This document shows, one piece after another, positions 1 to 6,864 of a stretch of 20,049 bases of DNA. Position 1 is the first letter of the stretch. Every line of letters begins with the position of its first letter. The stretch lies in the IMG/VR virus record IMGVR_UViG_3300030419_004004, positions 1 through 20,049 of that record, one strand, 5' to 3'. Both the position numbers and the translations under genes were made by a program. The notes below the pieces were generated by a model that did not search any database, had not been told where the DNA came from, and was given only the letters and a program-made list of their open reading frames with translations. This stretch comes from a virus.

Positions 1-248
1 TCTACAAGAGGATGTTGGTCATAAAGTAGTTTGGGAGTCTTTGCCATGTAAACAAAGGTATACATTGCTCCTACATTGTCAGGAGCCCATTCGGTAACTG
101 TTAAGGCTTCCATAATTGCCATCATCAGATCATCTGGATCTTCAGTTCCAGTCAAATTTGCTTGAATGGGATAGATTCGATTGGGTTCTTCACTGAATCC
201 AAAGTTTGGATCTGCGAGAACCTTTTGATCTCCAGCACGATTCGCCAT
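1..248 (-). CDS. Partial phage protein downstream of gp4, unrecognised (C-terminus off the left edge)
   Basis: The reading frame is open from an ATG at 248 to the left edge of the window, giving the first 82 residues (start MANRAGDQKVL). The start codon shares one base with the gp4 stop codon (TAATG), so it is probably translated by coupling to gp4. The visible part is soluble, with no signal peptide or membrane segment. It contains an acidic helix-like stretch (DPDDLMMAIMEAL, about residues 37-49) and a tail reading AKTPKLLYDQHPL. In T4 the gene after 4 is 53 (baseplate wedge), and gene 3 (tail terminator) is nearby, so a tail or baseplate role is likely from position. I do not recognise the sequence as gp53 itself. 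That it is a real gene is well supported; the function is not. Confidence 0.7.
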   Translation of the reverse strand, partial: MANRAGDQKVLADPNFGFSEEPNRIYPIQANLTGTEDPDDLMMAIMEALTVTEWAPDNVGAMYTFVYMAKTPKLLYDQHPLV

Positions 249-676
249 TAGATACCTAGTTCTTTTTCGGTAATAATCTTAAATTCATATCGACGATCCT
301 TGCAGTATGCCCTTGCTGCTTTCCATTTCGCTTGATTTTTGGCATATTCCATAGACTCATAGAGAAAAGTCTTCGTTTTGCTTTTATTTGGTGGTTTGGT
401 TTGCCTTAATGGTTTTACTTCAATTACATAACGTTTAATAGTACCGTTCTTTTCCTTTAATTTCATATGAAAGTCTGGAAAATAACGATGTACTCTTTGA
501 TCAACTGGACTGCGATAGGGTATCCAAAATTCTTCACTACCCCATTCTAAAATATTTTGATTAGTGTCACAATATTGCATAAATTTTCTTTCCCAAAGTG
601 ATCTATAAATGATCTGAGTGGGGTCACCTTTATACTTTTGGTAGTTTTTTGGTTTAAACCTACCTTTATATGACAT
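248..676 (-). CDS. 4: Head completion protein, T4 gp4-like
   Basis: The protein has 142 residues, close to T4 gp4 (about 150). gp4 acts at the last step of head assembly, before the tail joins the DNA-filled capsid. The sequence starts with a basic SYKGRFKPKNYQKYKGD segment. It continues with YRSLWERKFMQYCD, then RYFPDFHMK and YVIEVKP at about residues 64-88. The WERKFM...D...PDF...EVKP arrangement is the restriction-nuclease-like core (TnsA-N-like) known for this family: an early Glu, a PDF-Asp and an ExK. It keeps the acidic residues and lysine expected of that fold, although the biochemical role in virions is unclear. It is transcribed divergently from the baseplate operon and overlaps the next gene by one base. 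A CTAAATA box sits 23 bases upstream of the start. Confidence 0.85.
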   Translation of the reverse strand: MSYKGRFKPKNYQKYKGDPTQIIYRSLWERKFMQYCDTNQNILEWGSEEFWIPYRSPVDQRVHRYFPDFHMKLKEKNGTIKRYVIEVKPLRQTKPPNKSKTKTFLYESMEYAKNQAKWKAARAYCKDRRYEFKIITEKELGI

Positions 677-699
677 ACATAGTATATAAGACTAGTAGG

Positions 700-706
700 T
701 ATTTAG
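700..706 (-). promoter_or_regulatory. Late-promoter-like box (CTAAATA) for the gp4 unit
   Basis: On the minus strand the divergent spacer holds CTAAATA, ending 23 bases before the gp4 start codon. T4-type late promoters have a TATAAATA core bound by the phage sigma gp55. The spacing matches other TAAATA boxes in this window (at 1399, 6837 and 8445). The assignment rests on core match and position only. Confidence 0.4.
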
Positions 707-709
707 AAA

Positions 710-1399
710 ATGGCGAGTGGAACCGGAACCGTTCCGTTCAGAACGTATAGTACTAATGACTTTATTAAGCGTTTTATGCATCTGGCTCAATCGAGTCAGT
801 TTCGTGCCGTTCTGCAAGTAAGTAGATTACCGTTCACCAAGGACTTCAATCCTCAAGGTGGTAGATTTTATGATGACTTGAGTATTTTGTGTACAAATGC
901 TATTCTGCCTGGATCAAGTTTTTCTACGACAGAGAACGGTCAAGATTTCTATGGTGTAAATCAAAGGTTTGCTTATAGAAGAGATTTTGATGATCTTAGT
1001 TTAGATTTTTATGTTGATGCTAAGTATCAAGTCTTAAAGTTTTTTGAGACTTGGATGGATTGGATTGCAAGTCCTGGTACTTATGAAACAGTAGGAACCG
1101 ATCAAAAGAATACGAATAATGTTTATAGATTTAATTATCCCAATGATTATAAAGTAACTATTGATATTCATAAGTTTGATAAAGATTATGAAAGAGTTAA
1201 TGCAGGAGATAAGAATATAAAAGGTACAGGAGATAGGAATGACATACTTTATACTTTTATCAATGCATTTCCTCTTAGTGTAGCTTCTGTTCCTGTTTCT
1301 TATGATGCGTCAGAAGTACTAAAAGTTAGTGTTACTTTTGCTTATGATAGGTATTTCTTGAATAAAAATACTAAGGCCGTACAACGTTCATTAGCGTGA
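710..1399 (+). CDS. Baseplate tail-tube-fold protein (gp48/gp54/gp19-like)
   Basis: This 229-residue protein opens the plus-strand structural operon. It has the look of the T4 tail-tube fold family (gp19, gp48, gp54). An extended beta-rich start (FRAVLQVSRLPF) and a NAILPGSSFSTTE loop come first. Then comes the central FAYRRDFDDLSLDFYVDAKY strand pair, followed by a helix with KFFETWMDWI, about residues 85-123. The C-terminal half has the typical FINAFPLSVASVPVSYDAS...VSVTFAYDRYF ending. It is probably the baseplate cap or initiator ring on which the tail tube polymerises, because it sits with hub genes rather than beside a sheath gene. It is shorter than T4 gp54 (320) and gp48 (364), so a plain tube protein is not excluded. 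A TAGGT ribosome-binding-like element lies about 10 bases before the ATG. Confidence 0.7.
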   Translation: MASGTGTVPFRTYSTNDFIKRFMHLAQSSQFRAVLQVSRLPFTKDFNPQGGRFYDDLSILCTNAILPGSSFSTTENGQDFYGVNQRFAYRRDFDDLSLDFYVDAKYQVLKFFETWMDWIASPGTYETVGTDQKNTNNVYRFNYPNDYKVTIDIHKFDKDYERVNAGDKNIKGTGDRNDILYTFINAFPLSVASVPVSYDASEVLKVSVTFAYDRYFLNKNTKAVQRSLA

Positions 1400-1405
1400 T
1401 AAATA
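1399..1405 (+). promoter_or_regulatory. Late-promoter-like box (ATAAATA) upstream of gp26
   Basis: GATAAATAAC overlaps the TGA stop (1397-1399) of the preceding gene and lies 27 bases before the gp26 ATG. It matches 7 of the 8 bases of the T4 late core TATAAATA. A start site about 6 bases downstream would leave a short leader of normal length. Confidence 0.5.
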
Positions 1406-1432
1406 ACCATACTGAATTGTTTATAGGTTATT

Positions 1433-2152
1433 ATGCCTTTACCAAAAATTGCGACTCCATATTATGAACTTGAACTGCCATCAAGTGGTGAGAAGATTGA
1501 GTACAGACCGTTCCTTGTAAAAGAAGAGAAACTTTTAGTCCTGGCAATGGAGACGCAGGACCAGAAACAAATTACAAGGGCAATTAAAGAAGTTATCAAG
1601 TCATGTGTAAGAGGATCTCTTAAGGTAGAGAGTCTTCCTACATTTGATATTGAGTATCTCTTTTTAAACATTCGTGGTAAGTCTGTTGGAGAAGAGATTG
1701 AATTAAATGTGGTAGCTCCTGATGATGAAGTTACAGAAGTACCGGTAACTATTAATATTGATGATATTCAGGTTATAAAGAATGAGAAACATAAGCGTGA
1801 TATTGATCTAGGTGAAGGGTTGATGATGCGTCTCAAGTATCCTTCTCTGGAGCAATTCATTTCAGAGAACTTTGATATGAGTGAAGGTGCTTCAAATGTT
1901 GAGAAAACTTTTGATTTGATTGCTACTTGTGTGGATACAATTTATAGTGCAGATGAAGCATGGACAACTTCAGATGTGACTAAGAAAGAATTAAATGATT
2001 TCTTAGATCAATTGAATACAAAGCAGTTCCAAGAAATTGAAACTTTCTTTGAGACAATGCCTAAACTTCAACATACTGTGAATATTAAAAATCCTAAGAC
2101 CAAAAAGAAAAGTGAGGTTGTACTGGAGGGCTTAGCGTCTTTTTTCGCATAG
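1433..2152 (+). CDS. 26: Baseplate hub assembly protein, T4 gp26-like (probable tail-assembly chaperone)
   Basis: This 239-residue protein belongs by sequence pattern to the T4 baseplate (gp26) family common in marine T4-like phages. Landmarks are the N-terminal LPKIATPYYELELPSSG, the YRPFLVKEEKLLVLAMET helix (about residues 25-42), and the IKEVIKSCV...SLPTFDIEYLFLNIRGKSVG block, which is shared with many such proteins. A C-terminal helical and acidic region follows. Family members take part in hub assembly. The gene sits just upstream of gp51 and two tape-measure-like genes. The last codons contain T TTT TTC in frame, a canonical -1 slippery heptamer, so a minority of ribosomes may continue into gp51. 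A TAAATA late-type box precedes it. The start is the first ATG after the upstream stop. Confidence 0.85.
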   Translation: MPLPKIATPYYELELPSSGEKIEYRPFLVKEEKLLVLAMETQDQKQITRAIKEVIKSCVRGSLKVESLPTFDIEYLFLNIRGKSVGEEIELNVVAPDDEVTEVPVTINIDDIQVIKNEKHKRDIDLGEGLMMRLKYPSLEQFISENFDMSEGASNVEKTFDLIATCVDTIYSADEAWTTSDVTKKELNDFLDQLNTKQFQEIETFFETMPKLQHTVNIKNPKTKKKSEVVLEGLASFFA

Positions 2153-2190
2153 CGATGTCTCATATGGATCTTGAGGCATATTTTAAGATC
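2125..2190 (+). promoter_or_regulatory. Predicted programmed -1 frameshift signal joining gp26 to gp51
   Basis: The slippery heptamer T TTT TTC (2140-2146) is in frame with gp26, two codons before its stop. GGAGGG (2125-2130) ends 9 bases before it and serves no start codon, resembling the internal Shine-Dalgarno stimulator of dnaX. Downstream, GATCTT (2167-2172) pairs perfectly with AAGATC (2185-2190) around a 12-base loop; the 20-base spacer is longer than usual. A -1 slip reads R-I-A and then enters the gp51 frame exactly, giving a fusion of about 299 residues. The -1 frame is open from 2116 to the gp51 stop. Confidence 0.65.
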
Positions 2191-2331
2191 AACTTTGCCT
2201 TGATGCAGCATCATAAATACAGCTTAAGTGAAGTTGAAAATATGATGCCTTGGGAACGGGACATCTATGTTGAATTATTAAAACAGCATATTGAAGAACA
2301 AAAACTAGAACAGCAGAAACAAAATGCTTAG
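2155..2331 (+). CDS. 51: Baseplate hub assembly catalyst, gp51-like short protein (possible frameshift extension of gp26)
   Basis: This small gene encodes 58 residues from ATG 2155 (start MSHMDLEAYFKIN) to TAG 2331. It is largely helical: an acidic/aromatic first helix, KYSLSEVENMMPWERDIYVELL in the middle, and a Gln/Glu/Lys-rich tail (HIEEQKLEQQKQNA). The MPWERD...L pattern resembles the short C-terminal modules of tail-assembly chaperones such as lambda gpT. Position between gp26 and the tape-measure-like genes matches the gene called 51 in marine T4-like phages, although T4 gp51 is much longer. No ribosome-binding site precedes ATG 2155 or ATG 2164, and only 2 bases separate it from the gp26 stop. 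It is therefore made by coupling, by -1 frameshifting, or both. Its end overlaps the next gene by 8 bases. Confidence 0.75.
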   Translation: MSHMDLEAYFKINFALMQHHKYSLSEVENMMPWERDIYVELLKQHIEEQKLEQQKQNA

Positions 2332-4384
2332 TTTACCCCCTGCAGGAGGAACTGGTAAGAAAATTAACGGGACCAGTCTTTTTGGTAAGGATCGGTATGC
2401 TCAGTATGTTCGTGAAATGAATTCTCATGGAACCATTGAGGGTATTCCATTAACTAAGAGTGAAAGAAAGGAAGGATTTCAGAGTAGAGATAGTAAAGTA
2501 AATTTTGAGAAGTTTGTTGGTAAAGTTGTTACCAAGAAAAAGGCAAGTGCAAAGGGAACGGGTAGTGGACCAGTAGGTCAAAAACTTTTGATGGGTAGGA
2601 ATGTAAAATTTAGCAGCAAACCTTTTACTGCTCCTGATATTCCTGAACCTGAAACTCAAACTCAATCTCAAGATGCATCAGAAAAAGAAGATTTTGAGGG
2701 TGTAGGTGATAAAATTGATGAATTAATTGCAGAGATTAGATCAGAGAATAAGGCTGATAGAAAGGATGCTGATAGTGAAAGAAAAAGATTAGAACTAGAG
2801 AAGAGAAAGAAAAGAGAAGAGATGAAGGAGAAAGTAAAATCCTTTATTGCTGCTCCTATAAAGAAAGTATTAGCACCTGTTACCAATATTTTTAAAGCTA
2901 TATGGGATGCTTTGACTAAGATTCTCTTTGCCAAAGTTTTGATGAAGTTTATTGATTGGTTTACCGATAAAGAGAATCAGAAAAAGATTAATGCGATTGG
3001 TAGATTTATTAAAGATTTTTGGCCGGCAATTGTTGGTGGATTTTTATTATTTGGTACTGCCTTAGGTGGTTTAGCTACGTTTATAACTGCTGGAGCAGGA
3101 GTTGCTTTAATTGCAAAACTTGTTGCTTTGACGGCTAAATTAGCAATAGCAGCTGCCAAATTTGGATTTGGTGCGGCAAAATGGGCCATGAGGAATCCTA
3201 TTACTGCAGGACTCTTATTGATTGGAGGATGGGGTATAAGTCAGTTTCTTGGTGATAAAGGGGAGAAAGAAGATAAGAAGAATATGAAAGAGTTAGAAGA
3301 TGACGACCCAGAACTATCAGATGATGATCAACAATCGACTACAACTACAGGAAGTACAGAAGAACAAAAATCTGGAGGGTTCTGGGGTGGATTATTCGGT
3401 GGTGGAGATAAACAACAAAGTGGAGATTTAGAACCACAAGAGGGTTCAGAGGGTAATTCTGAAAGTAACTCTACCAAGTTTTCTGGTGGAGGTCTTGCAA
3501 AAGGAACTGATATAGTTCCTGCCATGTTAACTCCTGGTGAATTTATTATGAGTAAAGGTGCTGTAGATAAATTTGGTGTTGATACTTTGGAGAGTATGAA
3601 TTCTGTGGGTGGTGGTGATAATAGACCTAAAGTTTCAAAGAATGGAATACATGCTTCTGGTGGTGGTCTTATTAAAGTAAAAGGTAGTGGTGATGGTTCT
3701 ACTGGAAAGTTGACCATGCATGATGACAAGGGTAAGCAGCAAGGTGGATCTTGGGATATTATCAGTGGATTATCTGGTAAGGGTGGTGCAACACAAAAAG
3801 AAAGAATGAATATATCTGGTCAAGGACTCCCAATGCCAGATGGAGATTTTGATCTTCATGGATTTGAGGAAAAGAAAGGAGGTTGGAAAGGTTTACCAGG
3901 TTTAGGTGATTGGTCAGCATTTATTGGACCTGGTAGTGGTAATATAGGGAGAAGAACTGGATTGATGCTTCATAGTGACATTGATCCTTATGGAACTCTG
4001 GGATGTATTGGAGTTGGATTGGGTGGTAAGGTAGGAACTAAGTCTGAAAAGGCATTTTTATCAGCATATGCTGCTGCAGATCCAAGTAAGATTAGCGTTA
4101 AATTACTTGGTGGAGGTGCTAGTGCTACTAAAGCAGATAGAAGTGCTACTGCTGATAATACTTTACAACTATCAGGACAGACGAAGGGTGGATCTAATGC
4201 TAAAGCAATTGTGAGTAAGGCAGCTCAAGTGGGAAGATCAGTTTTACAGCAATTACCTTTGGTTATGCCTACTCCTCCACCAGCTAGTCGTGGTGAGTCA
4301 CCAGATGTTCCTACTTTGGGTGATATTGATCCTAATAATCCTACTTTATGGTTGCAGAGATCCATGTATAATGTAGGTGGTTGA
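2324..4384 (+). CDS. Tape-measure-like tail protein with a YkuD/DUF2778-type peptidoglycan-active domain
   Basis: This 686-residue protein reads as follows. A Lys/Gly/Pro-rich N-terminus leads to a strongly charged coiled-coil-like helix (about 130-172). APVTNIFKAIWDAL comes next, then a long hydrophobic stretch with two or three membrane-like segments (about 232-308). An acidic Ser/Thr/Gly linker precedes the GGGLAKGTDIVPAMLTPGEF motif (about 388-407) seen in phage tape-measure proteins. From about 455 to 600 there is a module with GLPMPDGDFDLHG, then RTGLMLHSDIDPYGTLGCIG, with His550 and Cys561. That spacing of H and GCI fits L,D-transpeptidase-like (YkuD/DUF2778) active sites. It probably sets tail length, inserts in the inner membrane and modifies peptidoglycan during DNA entry. 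T4 gp29 holds the equivalent place. Start ATG 2324 overlaps gp51, without a clear own ribosome-binding site. Confidence 0.7.
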   Translation: MLSLPPAGGTGKKINGTSLFGKDRYAQYVREMNSHGTIEGIPLTKSERKEGFQSRDSKVNFEKFVGKVVTKKKASAKGTGSGPVGQKLLMGRNVKFSSKPFTAPDIPEPETQTQSQDASEKEDFEGVGDKIDELIAEIRSENKADRKDADSERKRLELEKRKKREEMKEKVKSFIAAPIKKVLAPVTNIFKAIWDALTKILFAKVLMKFIDWFTDKENQKKINAIGRFIKDFWPAIVGGFLLFGTALGGLATFITAGAGVALIAKLVALTAKLAIAAAKFGFGAAKWAMRNPITAGLLLIGGWGISQFLGDKGEKEDKKNMKELEDDDPELSDDDQQSTTTTGSTEEQKSGGFWGGLFGGGDKQQSGDLEPQEGSEGNSESNSTKFSGGGLAKGTDIVPAMLTPGEFIMSKGAVDKFGVDTLESMNSVGGGDNRPKVSKNGIHASGGGLIKVKGSGDGSTGKLTMHDDKGKQQGGSWDIISGLSGKGGATQKERMNISGQGLPMPDGDFDLHGFEEKKGGWKGLPGLGDWSAFIGPGSGNIGRRTGLMLHSDIDPYGTLGCIGVGLGGKVGTKSEKAFLSAYAAADPSKISVKLLGGGASATKADRSATADNTLQLSGQTKGGSNAKAIVSKAAQVGRSVLQQLPLVMPTPPPASRGESPDVPTLGDIDPNNPTLWLQRSMYNVGG
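4374..4380 (+). promoter_or_regulatory. Ribosome-binding site that sets the start of the second tape-measure-like gene
   Basis: TAGGTGG lies at the very end of the upstream gene, 6 bases before ATG 4387. This favours ATG 4387 over the in-frame TTG at 4381, which overlaps the upstream TGA stop (4382-4384). Confidence 0.5.
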
Positions 4385-4386
4385 TC

Positions 4387-6840
4387 ATGGCTTGGGCAGC
4401 ACTTTTAAAGGGAGCACAAACAGCACAAACCGTTAAGGGAGCCATTGGAGGCAAAAAGAAGAAAGGTGGTGCTTTAGTTAAAAAAGAACGACCTCAGATG
4501 GGTCAGTTTGCAAAGGATGTTGAGAAAAAGAAAGTAGAAGCTGCTCCTCAACAAAAGTTAGTTCCTACTCTTGCACTTCCACAGGCGGCTTCTCCAGGAG
4601 AAGAGAAGTCTAAAAAAATTGAAGAGAAGATTAGTCTTCTTTTGAAATTTGTTCGTGAAAGGAAGGGGATTAAAGCAGAACGTAGGAAACAGAGGGATGC
4701 TGCTAATTTAGATGCTAAAAGAAAAGAAAAAGAAGCAAAGAAAGAGAACCTTGGCAAAGGATTAGTTAAAGGTGCTAAAAATATTGGCGGCAAGATCTTA
4801 GCACCGGTAAAATCCCTTTGGGATAATATTATGAATGCTATTGGGACTATAGTGATGGCCTATATTGGAATGTGGGCGGTTGATAATCCCGACAAGTTTT
4901 TGGGAATACTTAAAGGATTGATTGGTATTACTGAGACGGTATCAAATGTAATTCTTGGAGCTCTTGATATATTTGGTGGTATAGTTAAATTTGGATATGA
5001 TTTGGTTGATGGATTTGGAGATTGGGTTGGATCTACTTTAGGAGAAGATGCTGCTGCAAAATTAGAGGAATGGGGTCCAAAGATTACAGGATTCCTTAAT
5101 GGTGCAATTATTCTTGCTCAGGTAATGATTGCCAAGTCCATGTGGGAATCTACTTTGGGTGGTAAGAAAGGTCAATTACCTAAACCCATAAGAAGGTTTG
5201 TTACAAGATTAAGAAGGAAATTAACGGTTTTCCTTGGACGGAGAATGCAATGGTTTAAGGCTCTTAAACAGGGATGGTGGAAAAGATTTAGAAACACTCC
5301 TCTTGGTGGAGCACTGCGAAGGGTTGGATCTTTAGCAAAGAGACCGGATAAATGGATTCGTAGAGGTTTAAGGAATATTAAAGGTCCACGAAATTGGTCG
5401 ATGCCTCAAGTGAGGACTCCTGGATGGATGAAGACTGCTGGATCTGCTATTAAAAAAAGAACTCTAGGTGCAGTTGATTGGGTTAAGAGTCTTCCTGCTA
5501 AGACTAGGCAATTGTGGGATGATGTTGCAAAGAAAATGGGTCCTTATATAGATGAGATTGGTGAAGGAGTAGCGAATGTTGGTAAGAGTATTGGTGCTCA
5601 ATGGGATGAAGCCACTAAAAATATGAAACCTCAAAAGGTCATTGATGATTTAATGGCTAAAATTAAACCTGCTATTGATGATATTTTAAAGAAAAATCCC
5701 ATTATTAGTAAAATTGCTAGCAAGTTAAATCCTAAGAATGCAAAAGGAGCAATTCGAGGATTAATTGAAAAGGCAGCAAAGAATCCAGCACTAAAAAAAA
5801 TAATTAATACTTTGAAAGCTAATAAGGGTGCTTCTAAAGGATTAGGTCCTATTGATAAAATTATTACTGCTTTAATGGCTCTTGTTGACTATGCTTTTCT
5901 TAAAGAGTCTCCTATTAATGCAATCTTAAAGGGATTGGGTGGACTTCTTGGATATGGTGTTGGTTTCTCTGCTGCAAGTGCTGTTCCTGTTCTTGGACAG
6001 AGTGGTATATTTAATTTTATGGGAGGTATGGCAGGTGGTATAGCAGGAGAATGGTTAGCAATGAAGATTGCTAAGGGATTAGCATTAACTCCATTAGGAG
6101 ATATTGATGATCCTATTATGGGTCCGAAAGATATAGAGCAAGGATTACCAGCAAGAAAATTAGTAAGGGATCCTGATGGTTTATTGGATCATATGGTACA
6201 GGGTACAAAACTTAATATGGATCCTGCTAAAGGAGAAGGTAAAGGAAATACAGTAACTAAGACTAAGATGGATGATGCGACAGCAAGAGACTATTTAAAA
6301 CTTAAAAAGAAAAAGATGGAGGTGGGTAAGAATATTATTCTAGAGAAAGATCCTATTAAGAAGAAAGCATTGCAACAACAAGAAAATGAATTGAGTATGA
6401 AGATAAGAAAATTGGAAGGTGAATCGACAGACTCCTCAGGTAATGTTCTTGATTATACTAAGGGTGGAAGCACTTATGAGACTCAATTAACGAAGAAGGC
6501 TATAGAGGAGGAGAGCTACCATAAAGGTGGATGGGTTCCTGGAAAAGGTGAAAGGTTAGCAAAATTATTAGGTGGTGAGATTGTTATTGATGTTGACAGT
6601 GCAGGACCAGCAAAAGATATGTTACTTGCCATTAACCAAGCAAGTACTTATGAAGGTATAGTTGATGCTATTAAGAAATTTGCTCCTTATGAAGCATTGT
6701 CTCCAGAAACCATTACTGTTCCTAATCCTATAGGTCAGGTAGTTCAACAAGGAAGTAAAGGAAATCTAACATCAATATTTTTGAGTGTGGGGGAAGAGGA
6801 TCCAAAGGATGCTTTTGAAATTTTATATAAAGGTGGTTAA
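4387..6840 (+). CDS. Second tape-measure-like tail protein
   Basis: This 817-residue, highly basic protein is probably a paralogue of the preceding one at its N-terminus. A Lys/Glu/Arg-rich helix (about 70-125) is followed by KILAPVKSLWDNIMNAIG, matching LAPVTNIFKAIWDALTK upstream. A hydrophobic region comes next (about 144-210). The middle (about 255-345) is rich in Arg and Trp, with repeated RRxxxxLRRK and WWKRF patches. A second hydrophobic, Gly/Ala-rich block (about 495-575, with GLGGLLGYGVGFSAASAVP) looks membrane-seeking. Near the C-terminus, GGWVPGKGERLAKLLGGE (about 714-731) is a degenerate form of the GG..PG..GE tape-measure motif. No catalytic site is visible. It may be a second ruler or a tail-lumen protein ejected with the DNA. 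It starts 2 bases after the upstream stop. Confidence 0.6.
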   Translation: MAWAALLKGAQTAQTVKGAIGGKKKKGGALVKKERPQMGQFAKDVEKKKVEAAPQQKLVPTLALPQAASPGEEKSKKIEEKISLLLKFVRERKGIKAERRKQRDAANLDAKRKEKEAKKENLGKGLVKGAKNIGGKILAPVKSLWDNIMNAIGTIVMAYIGMWAVDNPDKFLGILKGLIGITETVSNVILGALDIFGGIVKFGYDLVDGFGDWVGSTLGEDAAAKLEEWGPKITGFLNGAIILAQVMIAKSMWESTLGGKKGQLPKPIRRFVTRLRRKLTVFLGRRMQWFKALKQGWWKRFRNTPLGGALRRVGSLAKRPDKWIRRGLRNIKGPRNWSMPQVRTPGWMKTAGSAIKKRTLGAVDWVKSLPAKTRQLWDDVAKKMGPYIDEIGEGVANVGKSIGAQWDEATKNMKPQKVIDDLMAKIKPAIDDILKKNPIISKIASKLNPKNAKGAIRGLIEKAAKNPALKKIINTLKANKGASKGLGPIDKIITALMALVDYAFLKESPINAILKGLGGLLGYGVGFSAASAVPVLGQSGIFNFMGGMAGGIAGEWLAMKIAKGLALTPLGDIDDPIMGPKDIEQGLPARKLVRDPDGLLDHMVQGTKLNMDPAKGEGKGNTVTKTKMDDATARDYLKLKKKKMEVGKNIILEKDPIKKKALQQQENELSMKIRKLEGESTDSSGNVLDYTKGGSTYETQLTKKAIEEESYHKGGWVPGKGERLAKLLGGEIVIDVDSAGPAKDMLLAINQASTYEGIVDAIKKFAPYEALSPETITVPNPIGQVVQQGSKGNLTSIFLSVGEEDPKDAFEILYKGG

Positions 6841-6843
6841 ATA
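6837..6843 (+). promoter_or_regulatory. Late-promoter-like box (TTAAATA) upstream of the gp27-like gene
   Basis: TTAAATA contains the TAA stop (6838-6840) of the preceding gene and ends 21 bases before ATG 6865. It differs from the T4 late core at one position of the last seven. Position and spacing match the boxes at 1399 and 8445. Confidence 0.35.
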
Positions 6844-6864
6844 GAGATGAGGAGATACAGTTAA

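Noticed and set aside
683-690. TATATAAG in the divergent spacer as late promoter for the tail-tube-fold gene
   Set aside because: Poor match to TATAAATA in its second half and only 19 bases from the ATG; possible, but not strong enough to list.
2213-2219. ATAAATA inside gp51 as a late promoter for the first tape-measure-like gene
   Set aside because: It is within coding sequence and about 100 bases from the next start; the match is only the AT-rich core, so it was not listed.
3328-3729. Minus-strand open frame of 133 codons opposite the first tape-measure-like gene
   Set aside because: Its Pro/Ser-rich composition mirrors the Gly-rich sense strand; no ribosome-binding site and no family resemblance.
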